Source: Hyperoodon ampullatus (taxonomy: Eukaryota; Chordata; Mammalia; Artiodactyla; Ziphiidae). From it: a DNA stretch of 64,000 nt. The position numbers and the translations under genes are program-made. The notes under the pieces were generated by a model, which saw only the letters and a program-made list of their open reading frames with translations, was not told where the DNA came from and made no database searches. The stretch covers positions 43,556,338 through 43,620,337 of the forward strand of contig OX457061.1 in assembly GCA_949752795.1 (NCBI GenBank), read 5' to 3'. This document shows positions 1 to 10,648 of this stretch, piece after piece (positions within the stretch are counted from its first letter, which is position 1; each line of letters opens with the position of its first letter).

Positions 1-749
1 TCAAAGTAAACTAAACTCTGCACAGCGGGGAAATCCCTGGATAAGAGGCCAATAAAGGGAATGGAGCCCAAATAAGTAGTAACTGTTTCTCAGCTCCTTA
101 CATCTGTAGTGATTTTTATAGGCAGGATAAAAAGCTACATAAGCGAAGAGTCCACCGAAATGAAAAATACATACGAAAACACTTTGCACACTCAAAAATA
201 CCTTACAAAGTTGTCATGATTACTATCTTTTTCAAGTACATTTAGCCTTTCCTTTCTTAGTATTCTACAACTTCATCTCTAAGCCAATTTTACTTCTGAT
301 TGGTATTCCTCTGAATGCTTTCTTCCAGATTTTAAAAGGCAGGAGGAAGGTCTGGCCTCTATCCAATGCCAAAGAAAGATTCGTTTGCACAGAAGAAAGT
401 GACCTCATTTACTGGGTCCTCAGCGTAGCGAGGCCAGGCTGTGCCTGTGGATTTCTTAGTTACGACTTGTCTCTTTCAAAATGGAGTGTATTTTCCTACT
501 GGTCACTTTTTGTTTTTCTATACTTGTTTGATTTACATAGTTTTAATTAAATTGTGGATTGAATATTTGGACTCCTTGTTTCACTTGAGTATTTTTTCAA
601 AATCATGTTTCTGTCTTACAGAGAACCCACTGAAGGGCAAGGCCATAGCACTCCTCACTGGTTACCTGATTCAGATTATTGTCCATCATCCACTATCATA
701 ACCACAACTGTAATGAACATCTTTGCATGTCTTAGGTGCTCCCATCCCC
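1..749. other. Unassigned non-coding sequence
   Basis: AT-rich sequence with short scattered ORFs in several frames and no recognisable domain. I see no repeat family, promoter or RNA gene here. Confidence 0.5.
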
Positions 750-915
750 ATTTTCAGAATCATTCCCTCAAGATAAATCCCAGAAATGGAATTACTGTGT
801 CAAAAGGGGGAAATATTGTTAAGGTTCTCAATGCACGTTATCTAATTGTTTTCCCACTACATGAGGTCTTACTTTCACCAATAGTGTATAAGAGGGTGGA
901 GTGTATTTCCAATGG
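750..915 (-). mobile_element. Old L1 (L1M-type) fragment
   Basis: The reverse strand resembles the 3' part of ancient mammalian L1. The phrases GAATTACTGTGTCAAAAGGG and CAATAGTGTATAAGAGGGT match the reversed L1 pattern 'ggaattgctgggtcaaagg ... accaacagtgtatgagagt'. It is heavily diverged, with no intact frame. The subfamily cannot be named by eye. Confidence 0.5.
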
Positions 916-1399
916 GAAAGCTAAGGGTGAACCATTTCCGACGTCCATCCTGCCATTAGTAGGTCTCCACCTAACTGAACAGAGACCTGGTAAATACTCC
1001 CCTCCCATCTGTGCTGCATGACACCACTCACCCCCCACTTGTCCTAGGCTGGTGTTTGACACGGGTGCAGTAGGGAGAACTACAGGTATGAAAAGCATAA
1101 GAATAAAGCAGGTAACACTTGTGCAGTCATCATAATTCACAAAATGCCTCCCCCACCTCAGACACTTCTCCCTTAGTCCGCAGTCAAACCCTGTAATATG
1201 TCCCAGTTCCTTAACAAGGGATTGAGACTCAGAGAGGCTGACAGACTTAGCAAAGGCCACAGCCTTTTGATGCCAAATCCAGTTTTTCCATTCTTTCTTA
1301 GTTGCCTTTCCAATCCTCCAAAATACTTAGCCAAAATTAGCCAAAGTTTACAACACTACAATTAGGATTCAATCTTATATATAGAAAAGCACTAAAAGT
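916..1399. other. Unassigned sequence with a MIR remnant
   Basis: Mostly unrecognised. Around 1200-1265, GATTGAGACTCAGAGAGGCT followed by AGCAAAGGCCACAG resembles the reverse complement of the MIR core (gaaactgaggcacagagagg ... cccaaggtcacac), so a short minus-strand MIR scrap is likely. Confidence 0.35.
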
Positions 1400-2350
1400 A
1401 GTCATTCATTCCTCATTTATTTATTCAGCAGGCATAGCAGAAGATTCAAATACAAAGAGCTGTATGGTCTGCCCTCAAGGAGTTTACAATCAAGGATCAA
1501 CTCTCATGGAAGTACAACCGGGGTGTATGGGAACTCAAACAAGAAGTATTTGGCTGAATCTGGGAAGCGGGGTGGTGGGGGGGAGCAGGTAAGGGGGGAG
1601 GGTTCTCTGGCTTCTGGACAATAGATTAAAATTTGCCAAGAATGGGAAAAAGCAGAGGAGGACATTCTCACTGTAAAGAGTCCAGTTCTGGTTAGAGAGG
1701 GAAGCATTCGTCAAGGGGCTGATGAAGCTGGAAAGTGGAAAGAAGCTGAAACACATAAGCAAGGGCCAGGTTAAGAGTTTGGAATCTATGGTAAAAATTG
1801 CAGGTAGGCCCTAGAAACCAACCAACCAACCAACTTCAGGCCAGGAAGGAACATAATCACAGTTAATTTTAGAAAGTGGCTGCAGGATGGAAACAGGATG
1901 ATGTAACAGAAAGACTGAGGGCAAGAGACTGGTTGAAGAGGCTGCTGGAGAAACCAGGGCCTGAGAGAATAGTTACCTGAGCCAGGTAGTGGGGAGGTGG
2001 GGCAGAGACGGGGAGGGGATGGCTGTCCGGCCTCTTTAGGGGAATCAAGGGGACTTGGCGATCGATTGCAAGTTGAGGGGAATATCGGAAATGAACAGGG
2101 ACATTCTTGGGTTTAGACTACAAGACACATGGTGATGCTGCCGAGTGTCTCCAAGGAACCTGGCAGGAAAATAGGCAAGGGGTTCAACTCACAGCATGGG
2201 TGTGGGGCATAATTCCCAAATAAAGTGACTATGTGCAGAAAGCCTCAGAGGGAGGCATCCAGTGTCTGGGGCTCAGGTCTGGATCTCAGAACCCAGGTCT
2301 AGTGTCCCAAGTGGATCTGCACAAGTTTAAGCAGAGCCCAGAGTCCAACT
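1400..2350 (-). mobile_element. L2 LINE fragment (probable)
   Basis: TTATTTATTCAGCAGGCATAG and TGCCCTCAAGGAGTTTACAA resemble the reversed 3' end of L2. The following purine-rich text (GCTGCTGGAGAAACCAGGGC, GGAAGGAACATAATCACAG) reads like antisense L2 body sequence. A short (AACC)n run lies at about 1817-1833. No frame is open over a useful length. The right edge is uncertain. Confidence 0.45.
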
Positions 2351-3536
2351 GAGAACAGAAGCTGGATGCTGCAGCTGGGACACATTTCTTCTTGGACACA
2401 TAAAAAAACACCCTTTTTTGTAGGTACAAATAAAAGGATATCCAATGAGGCTAACTTTTGACAAACTTATTCCAAAATTGCTAAAATACTTCTAAGTTCT
2501 TTTAAACAGTAACACAATTATTACGTAAGAGAGACTATAATCTTCTTGACCATATGCCAGAGTTCTTGGAAAATTTAACAGATTAGGCAGAGCATCATCA
2601 CACTAATACGTCTCCCTTCCAAAAACTGTCCCTTGTTCGATGTTTTCTTGATGAATTTAAGCAGTAGTCTTAAAACCGTGGTACTAAATTTCACCCGCAA
2701 AAATTTCCCATAAGGCCAAAAAGAAACAATTTCTCAATTTCCTGTGATGTTTCACCCATTGGGAGCAGAGTCCTGCCAAAGATTCATTTATTTTCTACTT
2801 AATAAGAGACACTTTATTCACTGCAACATAAAGGGCTCCTTCAAAAGCAAATGTAGTTGCAGCGAGCTTAAAGGAACTCCTTCTTTTGGAATCTAGACCA
2901 ACAAAGAGTCTAAATTATGAAATTAACCAATTAAATCCATCTCTTCTTGAAGAAAGTTCAATCTTCCCCATCCAGAGAAGAGAAATGTAGAAAAGAAAAT
3001 AGCGTATTAACACATTAACAGCTCTAAAATGGGACTCTAAATAAAATAAATAGCAATAAAGATTCCTTTTCAAAAGTCTCTCAGAGGAAATCACTAAAAT
3101 TTAGGGGGTTGAAAAGGAATATTTATGATGCAAAGGAGAGAATCAGAGGAAAGAGTGAGAAATAGGCAACATGGAAGAAACTTAATCTTCCCTGTGGTGC
3201 TGAACGGTACAAACACTAAATGTGATTTTTAGAAGGTCTCTGACCTCAAGAGAATGCCATTTCTGGATTTTTTTTTGTAAGTTTCAGAAAAAATTGATTT
3301 TGTATATTAGAAGGAAAAGCAGCTCTTCTAACTCTGGAGGAATTAAAATTTGCTATGTTCTCAATTGAAATTTCTTTTTATATATATATATTTTTTAATT
3401 ATTGAAATTTCTTTATATTTTAAGGCGAAACTCATCACCCTCTGCCCCCAAGAAAAGCATCTGTAATGATGGAAGCTAATGGGAGAATATGATTCACTGA
3501 CAGAAATGCACTTCACCTCCAACTTCTTCTTCCTCG
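2351..3536. other. Unassigned AT-rich sequence
   Basis: No repeat family, ORF of interest or RNA gene is recognised. A short TATATATATA run at about 3381-3390 is the only low-complexity feature. Confidence 0.5.
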
Positions 3537-3577
3537 CCTTCGGGGAGTGGGCCACACCCACTCCCACTCCCCGAAGG
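3537..3577. repeat. Perfect 15-bp inverted repeat (hairpin)
   Basis: The arm CCTTCGGGGAGTGGG at 3537-3551 is matched exactly by its reverse complement CCCACTCCCCGAAGG at 3563-3577, leaving an 11-base loop. The stem has 15 of 15 pairs and is GC-rich inside AT-rich flanks. It carries no obvious gene or terminator role in this setting. A template-switch mutation is one known way such exact inverted repeats arise. Confidence 0.9.
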
Positions 3578-3970
3578 ACACATAAGAGAGGAGCTGTGGG
3601 CTCCTTGCTGCAGGAAAAGTGTTGAGCCCAGAGTAGGTTCCGTAAGTGCTTGGGTGAGCCGACTGCCTGTTACCTCACACAAAGTAGGATGACTGGTCAT
3701 TGCAGTGGAAAGGAAATGAATGCAAAGGACCGCTTTGTGGACAATATAATCATCTCTCTTTCCAACTGACACATAATCGGAGTGAGTAATAGTTTGCTTC
3801 AAATTAATTCCAGTTCCTCGGCACAGAATAGTGTAGTTTGGGGCCAAGCTTCCACTTCAATTTAAACTTAATCTTTTACTTAAGGACACAACCTTTATAT
3901 ATGTCCCATCTCCACAGACCAAGAAGAGGGCTCACTTCGAGTTAAACTAGTTCCCGAAATCACAGTTCAG
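3578..3970. other. Unassigned sequence
   Basis: Unique-looking sequence between the hairpin and the SINE. I recognise no repeat, exon or RNA gene. Confidence 0.5.
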
Positions 3971-3982
3971 AAGGGTCCTGGA

Positions 3983-4181
3983 GGGCTTCCCTGGTGGCGC
4001 AGTGGTTGAGGGTCCGCCTGCCGATGCAGGGGACACGGGTTCGTGCCCCGGTCCGGCAAGATCCCACATGCCGCGGAGTGGCTAGTCCCGTGAGCCATGG
4101 CCGCTGAGCCTGCGCGTCCGGAGCCTGTGCTCCGCAACGGGAGAGGCCCGCGTACCGCAAAAAAAAAAAAAAAAAAAAAAA
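3983..4181 (+). mobile_element. CHR-type tRNA-Glu SINE, short form, young
   Basis: The element opens with GGGCTTCCCTGGTGGCGCAG. It holds a Pol III box A (TGGCGCAGTGG, 3995-4005) and a box B-like GGTTCGTGCCCC, and ends in about 24 uninterrupted A residues. It is flanked by an exact 12-bp target-site duplication, AAGGGTCCTGGA, at 3971-3982 and 4182-4193. The clean duplication and pure A tail point to a recent insertion by L1 machinery. CHR SINEs are known from cetaceans and their close relatives. It has no coding capacity. Confidence 0.95.
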
Positions 4182-4193
4182 AAGGGTCCTGGA

Positions 4194-4380
4194 TTTCTCC
4201 TGACCAGCCTTCATTGGCTCCATCCTTTCCTTTCCCTCGAACCTCCAATGTGAGTTATGTCCACTGTTCTTAAGAAAAGGCACACTGAAGACCTCCAATG
4301 TGACAAATTTAAAGAAAAATATGTGTTTTGTGGCTGAAACTGCCAGCTGCTCTCTGAAGTCTGTATTTCCCTCTTTTCCC
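4194..4380. other. Unassigned sequence
   Basis: Short interval between repeats. The string ACCTCCAATGTGA occurs twice within about 50 bases (near 4241 and 4291), a small local duplication. Nothing else is recognised. Confidence 0.5.
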
Positions 4381-4806
4381 CTGGGCCCACAGCTAGACTA
4401 CATTTTCCAGCCCTTCCTGCAGTTAGTCGTGGCCATACTATTAAACTCCAGCCATTGGAAGGTGTGAAGAGCACTGAATACCACTCCTGGGCTGGATGAC
4501 TTATACATGTATGCTACCCCACGCTCTTTCTCCTTCTACTTGTCCAGAAGGAAGATTGAAGACAACGATTATGGTAAACTTGGAAGTTATGACTTGAAGA
4601 TAGCAAAGAAATTCTCTGCTCATTCTCCCAGTATTGTTTGGTGGATGCAGACAGTGTAGAAACTGAGTTCTTCTACCTGAGGTCCAATGAAGCTGAGCTA
4701 TTTATCCTCCAACTTTCATCCATATGCAAGAAATAAACTATTGTGTTTGAACCATTTTCCACTTCAGGACTTTTTTACTATGGTAGAGAGCCTATCCTAA
4801 CCGATA
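4380..4806 (+). mobile_element. Old interspersed repeat, family not named
   Basis: The layout ACATTTTCCAGCCCTTCCTG ... GTGGCCATACTATTAAACTC ... AAGAAATAAACTATTGTG ... CCTATCCTAACCGATACAAA matches a common ancient mammalian repeat whose 3' end reads 'cctagcctatcctgactgataca'. The copy at 10290-10648 shares this ending. I think it is an LTR or an old LINE 3' end but cannot say which. An AATAAA lies near the 3' end. Confidence 0.5.
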
Positions 4807-5079
4807 CAAAGGGAAAGATATACACACATGTACACATAGAAATTAACTGACTCCATAACCTCTAAATCCCCCATCCATCACAAATTCATAATTGTGTTCC
4901 ACGTATATCTACATTTTTAAATCCACAGTGTGAAACTCCGCAGATTTCATTAGATTTTCCAAAGCTACTTCATTTCAAAATGCTAAGAACCCCTGAAGTA
5001 CATACAAGTGGTTTCAGAGACAAAGATATCAATGCATAGGTACTCTGCATTTCAATTCTATTTGATTATATTCCCTATC
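4807..5079. other. Unassigned sequence
   Basis: AT-rich sequence. No repeat or gene recognised. Confidence 0.45.
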
Positions 5080-5664
5080 AACACTTGAACCTGGGTGCTG
5101 ATAACCATCTATCCTCTCTCACCTAAACTTCTATAGCAACCTTCTCCTTCATCTCCTGCTCTGTTCTTGCCTCCCCAGAATCTCTCCTCTGCAGAGCTGC
5201 TGGGGTAATTATTTTCAGGTATCAGTCAGATTATTGCATTCCCCTGCTTAATATCATTTAAAGGTTTCTCCTTGCAACTAGGATAAACTCCTGATGATGA
5301 CTAGAGTCCCGTACCACGTGGCCTCCCTCAGCCTCCCCCGCCTCCCCCCATCTCCTGTGAAATGACCACAGCGGTCTCTTTCCTGTTCCTGCTCACTCTG
5401 CACGCTTCCTTGCCTCCTTCCAGAAACCTCTGTTCGGGCTCTTCTCATGCCTAACCACCACCTCTCATCCTTCGGGTTTCAGGGCAACTATCACACCCCA
5501 GAGGAGCCCCGACCTCACCACTAACCCGAGCCTCTCTCAGCCCCTCTCACTAACTATCATCTCCTCCTTCTCAGTATGTACCAAGAAAGGACCTGACTCA
5601 CTTCAGGTATTATTTCTTGTCTGTATCCTTTACTAGAATTGGAGCTCCATAAAGTCAGTGACTG
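5080..5664 (+). mobile_element. L2 LINE, 3' part
   Basis: It contains the typical L2 3' text: TTTAAAGGTTTCTCCTTGCA, GGATAAACTCCTGATGATGA, ACCACGTGGCCTCCCTC, CCTGTTCCTGCTCACTCTGC and GGAGCTCCATAAAGTCAGTG. The reverse-transcriptase frame is destroyed. The L2 text stops at about 5664 and resumes at about 6119 with its 3' end, so something inserted between. Confidence 0.75.
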
Positions 5665-6118
5665 TCTTAGAAGAGGCTCAGCCCCCACACCCCCACTGGA
5701 AACAAACTCTGACACAAGGATTCAAGTGAAGGCAGTTTAGTAGGAAGGGATCCAGGAAAACTAGAGGGGGAGTGAGCCGTTGACACAGGGAGTGAGGGAA
5801 GCCTGCAGTGGATGCGTTATCCAGCAGGTTACACTGTGGACAACTAGAGTTCAAATCCCTGGGGTGCTTGGGGAGAGGGTGTAGAATGCATCTCAGAGTT
5901 TTCCCATCCAAAACATGAGGAAGTTGGGTCATTTACCTTCCAACTACCATCTGTCATTCTGCTAAGAGAGAGCACTGGGGTAGATTCCCAGGTGTTTGCA
6001 GCAGGACACTGGGGGCCAGCACGGAGGCCAGCATGGGGATGGTGGGACTTGGGAGGACCTGGTGGGGCACCAACAGGATTTGCTACAGGGATCTTGTCTA
6101 TGTAGTTTACCACCACCT
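5665..6118 (-). mobile_element. Unclassified insert splitting an L2
   Basis: About 450 bp interrupts L2 between GTGACTGTCTTAG and AGTGCCTAGTACAG. Its reverse strand ends in text like CTTGAATCCTTGTGTCAGAG, which I associate with old LTRs or LINEs, but no family can be assigned. I saw no clear target duplication. Confidence 0.45.
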
Positions 6119-6172
6119 TCAGTGCCTAGTACAGACCCTCAATAAATACTTGTTGAATGAATGCATGAGAAC
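6119..6172 (+). mobile_element. L2 LINE 3' terminus (continuation)
   Basis: AGTGCCTAGTACAGACCCTC followed by AATAAATACTTGTTGAATGA is the classic L2 3' end. It is the continuation of the L2 fragment at 5080-5664. Confidence 0.8.
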
Positions 6173-6429
6173 AACCATTTTTAAAAGCATAACAATATGA
6201 AGTACAGCAAGTGTAATGAAAATACCAACATGCAAATTATACACTCAATGTAAAAACCACAATATTTTGCAAGCATATTTGCTGCCCTCTTGAATCATTT
6301 ATGGCCCTCCCATGGAATCTCATGGTAGACAGTATTTAAAAGTGAGCAATACCCAGAACCCAGCATTCTGGGCAGGAGTGTGTAATAAAGATGCTGGATC
6401 AGATGTCAGGCGCAGGGTCTCTCTAGATG
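6173..6429. other. Unassigned sequence
   Basis: No recognised repeat or gene. Confidence 0.45.
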
Positions 6430-6520
6430 CTGTAAGAAATGAACTGCATGACCTTGGGTGAGTAACTTCTCTCCCTCATAGGCTCTGCTTCCTACTCCAT
6501 GAAGACAGAGGTTGAGAAGT
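6430..6520 (+). mobile_element. MIR SINE fragment
   Basis: ACTGCATGACCTTGGGTGAG followed by TAACTTCTCTCCCTCATAGG matches the MIR core (tgtgaccttgggcaagttacttaacctctct). The 3' half is weak. Confidence 0.6.
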
Positions 6521-7849
6521 GGCATTGAAGGCCCGTTTGAGCCCTAGCAGTCTATAGTACTAACCATCAGGCACATATGACTGGGAATAAATTGCCACAT
6601 GGCCTTATATAGCTTTCCTGAGCATGGGTATTTTGGGAATGTGAGATCATGTACAATTTAAAGAAAAGCACTCAGTCAACTGGCCTAGATTTCCTCCTAC
6701 TCAGATGCTTTGGGGTCACTATTTCCTCGTCTTGCAAGAAGGGCCTGTGCTCTGCAAAAGCAATTTTTGAAAAACAGTACTTATTGATTACTTGCTAGAT
6801 GCTAGGACACTTACTAGAGATTAGGTGTTACTTTAATTAGGGAAAATTGGTCCGCTTCTATTGCAGCATTAAAAAGATAAAATCAGACTCAAATGATTTT
6901 TAAATGCTACAGACAAAGTTCAGAAGCCTCAAGTGGGAGTAGATGAAATAGACTTGCTCAGAATGTGGAAAACTGTCCCCTTCCCATATTTCAAACATTT
7001 AATTTTGAGGACAAAACGTTGACAACTACTACCCTCTTTCATTTGAACGTGTGGAATATTTCAAAGAATATTCATTTGGTCTACATCTTAGTCATTCACG
7101 GTTAAACAGTACAAAGTGTTGGATTTTTTTTAATCTATTGTAAACTCTGAAGGCTTTTTCTTTAACAAAGGAGGTCACACGATCTTCTCTGAGTGGGTAA
7201 AAAATGGAACCTGGGACTCCTAATGGTTAGTTTTAAACTTGGGACTTTGAGAAAGGCAGAGGCAGCCTCTGTTTACTAATAATAGTTGAAAGAGATGAAA
7301 GAGGCATATCAAAGCTTTGCCTCTGTGGTACCACCCCAGTGAGAGCTCAAAACACTCTATAAACAATTTTTTTTCAGCTGTCACAAGCTCCCTGCAGGGA
7401 AGATAGGTGATGTCTGGTTGTACACACACAAAATTTCCCTAATACTGTCTTCACATTGAGGGAATGACTGCCTGAGACTCATCCCCAAACCCCCATCTCT
7501 CTGCAAAGCAACACTGGTAAGCACTCAGAGCAAGTCTTTTGGGAGGGAAATTGGCTGATACTCATCATCTGAGAAGTGATATTAGTGGCCCTCAAAGAGA
7601 GTAACAAACCCAGAAAGGCTGGCAAACACTTTATGTCAAATTCCCCTGAGCTTTCATTTCCATGGAAATCCTAAACAATGACTCGGAGACCTGAACTGAC
7701 TTGCTCAGACCTGTCTCTTGTGCCCAGTCACCGAGTGAGGTCAAAATGTGCTCTCTGCTCTTCCTTGCACGAGGACTGTCGCCACATAACATGCATTTGA
7801 AAACGCTTTTGTAATTGCTGCTATAAAGTCATAGTTATATTCATATTTA

Positions 7850-7852
<3 letters not shown>
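6521..7852. other. Unassigned sequence
   Basis: Mostly unrecognised AT-rich sequence. At about 6778-6830, TACTTATTGATTACTTGCTAG and GATGCTAGGACACTTACTAG could be a degraded minus-strand L2 end. No exon or RNA gene is seen. Confidence 0.4.

Positions 7853-7895
<43 letters not shown>
7853..7895. repeat. (AT)n microsatellite, about 21 copies
   Basis: A pure alternating AT tract of about 43 bases. The sequence is self-complementary and can extrude a cruciform. Length polymorphism is expected. Confidence 0.97.
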
Positions 7896-7901
<6 letters not shown>

Positions 7902-8592
7902 GCCAATTCTTTTTTCAGTTCCTCTAAACCAACATTTGCTGCAGCTAATGCAAAGCACCATGTAGGATTTTTTTGTGTGTGTGGTTCTATTATGGAATTT
8001 TGGAAAGAGTAGGAGGATGGCAGCATTTCTAGCCATCTCACTTTAAAATATTTTCAGTCGTATCCAAATTCTTCTCTCCAATCTTGGAATGTGGTGACCT
8101 GCTTCAGGCACCTTTGTTTTTCTTTCCAGTGACCCATTGTCAACCTTCTCCCCCCACCACCCCCGACCAACACTCTTAAATCCAGCCAAGGTCAGGAAAT
8201 GTGAGAGGCTGACACAATAGCTAAGATGTCCATTTAATATTGTTACTTTGTGCTCTTCTATTAGGAAGCTCCCATAATGGAATAGAACATAATAGGATTA
8301 TATACACTTATAAAGCTGGGTGCTGAATACAAATAGTTGAATGAAATGACCATAAACAGAACAAAATGAAAACTCATTGTCAAAAATGCAGCACCAGTCA
8401 TATGAATTAACTATTTGCCATCCACTTCCTACTTAATATCACTGGAGGTGGTTTACACACTGTCAGTGGAGGAAACCCAAATCCATAAGATGAAACCGCA
8501 TTTTTTTCCTTCATGTTTTCCCACTAAATGCCCAATGTGCTCTTTAAGATCCACTGCTTTTCTGGAAACAAATCAAAATTGACTGGCTAGGT
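7896..8592. other. Unassigned sequence
   Basis: No recognised repeat, exon or RNA gene. A C-rich run (TTCTCCCCCCACCACCCCCG) lies at about 8146-8165. Confidence 0.45.
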
Positions 8593-8823
8593 CAGTGGTC
8601 TTGAATGGGGATGACTTTTGCCTCCCAGGGGAAGTTTGGCAATGTCTGGAGATATTTGGGGTTGTCACCATGGGAGGGGTGAGGCGGAGAGGCTGTGCTC
8701 CTAGCATGTGATGGGTAGAGGCCAGGGATGCTGATAAACAGCCACCAATACACAGGCCAGTCCCCACAAAACAAAGAACTTAAGTCCCAAAACATTAATC
8801 ATGCCGACACTAAGAAACACTGG
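8593..8823 (+). mobile_element. MER20 DNA transposon (hAT-Charlie, non-autonomous)
   Basis: It starts CAGTGGTCTTGAATGGGGAT and includes GGAAGTTTGGCAATGTCTGG, GGGTAGAGGCCAGGGATGCT and ATCATGCCGACACTAAGAAAC, which follow the MER20 consensus end to end. The copy is close to full length (about 230 bp). MER20 copies have been linked to endometrial gene regulation in placental mammals; nothing in this copy shows activity. Confidence 0.9.
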
Positions 8824-9065
8824 CCTAAGCCATAGCCCAGCAGAGGTGGAATTTATCCCCAAATCTTGTAGCTCTGTTAGAAAGAAATCCTAGCCTGTCT
8901 AAGCTCACTGCTACTACAGGAATTTAGTCTTCTCTCATGTTATTCCAATGTTCTTATCACTGGTCCCTCTCTCTCAGTTTCCCATATGTTGCAAGAAACA
9001 TCTATGATATTGTCATTTCTGCTGCTTCCAAACACCAAAAAGTGCTATTCTGATCCAGAACAGAT
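8824..9065. other. Unassigned sequence
   Basis: No recognised repeat or gene. Confidence 0.45.
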
Positions 9066-9290
9066 AGGCAATGCAGTATGAAGGGATGGGAATTGCATGT
9101 GGACTCCAAGTCTTGGGTTCCAGTCTTGGATCCTCCACTTCCTGACAGACACCCCACAGTGACTTGGTCTCTCTAAGAGTCCTTTCTCAGAGCAATAATT
9201 ACCACCTGCCTAACTGAAGGGGCTGTTTTAGGATCAATGGACCGATGTGTCTGTGACACCTCCATAAACTCTGGTATTATATAAACATAA
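9066..9290 (+). mobile_element. MIR SINE
   Basis: The order GGCAATGCAGTATGAAGGGA, CTTGGGTTCCAGTCTTGGAT, TGACTTGGTCTCTCTAAGAG and GAGCAATAATTACCACCTGC follows the MIR pattern from tRNA-related head to core. It is an old, diverged copy. Confidence 0.6.
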
Positions 9291-9429
9291 GGGTAAGGAA
9301 AATTTTCAATGGCATTCAAAACCTTGACCCGACCCCAGCTTTATCACTTATGACTTGCCTTAAAATACCTCAGCTTTCAGTTAAACTGTTAGTTTGCATT
9401 CTTTAAATGAGCATGCCTTCTTTTCCTAT
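9291..9429. other. Unassigned sequence
   Basis: Short interval with nothing recognised. Confidence 0.4.
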
Positions 9430-9555
9430 TTCTTCATTAATTCATTGAAAAACTATTCTTTGACCACCTGACAGATACAAGACACAAGACAGTGCTGGGG
9501 ATGTAATAAACAATAAAGTAATCACAGTCCCTGCACATGCGGAGCTTCCAAATGT
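9430..9555 (-). mobile_element. L2 LINE 3' end
   Basis: ATTAATTCATTGAAAAACTA, GACACAAGACAGTGCTGGGG and ATGCGGAGCTTCCAAATG are the reversed L2 3' end (ttcattcaacaaatatttattg ... gtgctggggatacagc ... ggagcttacat). Confidence 0.7.
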
Positions 9556-9925
9556 TGTGTCTTTGCACCAGCTGATTTTTCCTACTGAAATGTAACCTTC
9601 AACCTCAATTTTTTATCATTAAATCCCCTTTATTCAACAAAATCCACCTTAAAGTTCACTTCATCACAAGCATTTCTCCATTCCCCAAACCAGAAATACC
9701 CCCATTGACATTTAGGTGATTCGTCTCATGATAAATACCACATTCTCTGCTGTGTTAATATTTATATAGTCTTATTGCTCCTATTAGATTTTAAGCACTC
9801 TGAGTTAAACAGAAATCTTCTTATTCACCCTCTTCCATAAGCCTCCTAACAGTTACAACAGTGTCAAGCAGGACACTTTACACGTGGTAGCTGCTTAGCA
9901 AATACTTCAATTGCTGACTGGGTCC
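9556..9925 (+). mobile_element. L2 LINE 3' part
   Basis: GTCTTTGCACCAGCTGATTT, TTCAACAAAATCCACCTTAAA, TAGATTTTAAGCACTCTGAG and GGTAGCTGCTTAGCAAATAC follow the plus-oriented L2 3' end. It lies immediately next to an oppositely oriented L2 fragment. Confidence 0.65.
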
Positions 9926-10094
9926 AAGTAGAATGATTTGAAAACAGGGCATGAGATGCCCACAAAAATAGTAGGGACTGAGCTGGAAAGCAAGAGATAG
10001 ACAACAGTAGGAGCCTTTATTATGCCGACTACTGTTTTCTGTATTTCCAAGGCACACTGTTCTTTGCCTGCCATAGCTCATCTCACTCTGAATT

Positions 10095-10255
10095 TTAATT
10101 ATCTACTTACTTGTTGTAACCTCTCCCCACTAGAGGTTCTCTACGAGTAACAAGAATATTTCTATCTTGTTTCCCCATTGTACTTCTAGCATTGAGCACA
10201 GTGCCTGGTACATTTCAGGTGCTCAGTAAAGATGTATTGAATGAATAGGTGAACA
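10095..10255 (+). mobile_element. L2 LINE 3' terminus
   Basis: TGTACTTCTAGCATTGAGCA, CAGTGCCTGGTACATTTCAG and GTGCTCAGTAAAGATGTATTG followed by AATGAAT are the standard L2 3' end. Confidence 0.85.
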
Positions 10256-10289
10256 AATTCCAACTTTTCACCTTTGAATTCTTCGATCA

Positions 10290-10648
10290 CGAGCCCAATT
10301 TGGTGTGACATGGGATCCCGATTGTGTTAGACACCACACTGCCCCCTCTCCTTCCTGGCCCAGCAGAAGATTGGAAACCACCCTCAACCACTACCATCAC
10401 CAATCCACATTGCTTGCATTTGCCAGTGAAAAAGGAGCAGAAATGACATGTGTTACTCCTGGGCAGAAGACTTAATAGTTAGTAGTAGGTTTTCCACTTC
10501 CTCTTCATCCTATCATCGTGAGCCATGAAGCCTCATGTTTGGACAAACTGTGTTGTACATGGAGCATGAGGAGAAATAATCTTCTCTGTCTTAAGGGTTA
10601 TTTGTTTCTGCACCGTAACCTAGCCTATTCTGACTGATACAATAGTGA
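10290..10648 (+). mobile_element. Old interspersed repeat, second copy
   Basis: Same apparent family as the repeat at 4380-4806. It has GCAGAAATGACATGTGTTAC and TTTCTGCACCGTAACCTAGC, then CTATTCTGACTGATACAA. The family is not named. The 5' edge is unclear. Confidence 0.45.

Noticed and set aside
3983..4181. tRNA-Glu gene
   Set aside because: The box A and box B similarity belongs to the SINE head. The sequence does not continue into a tRNA acceptor stem and carries an A tail and target duplications.
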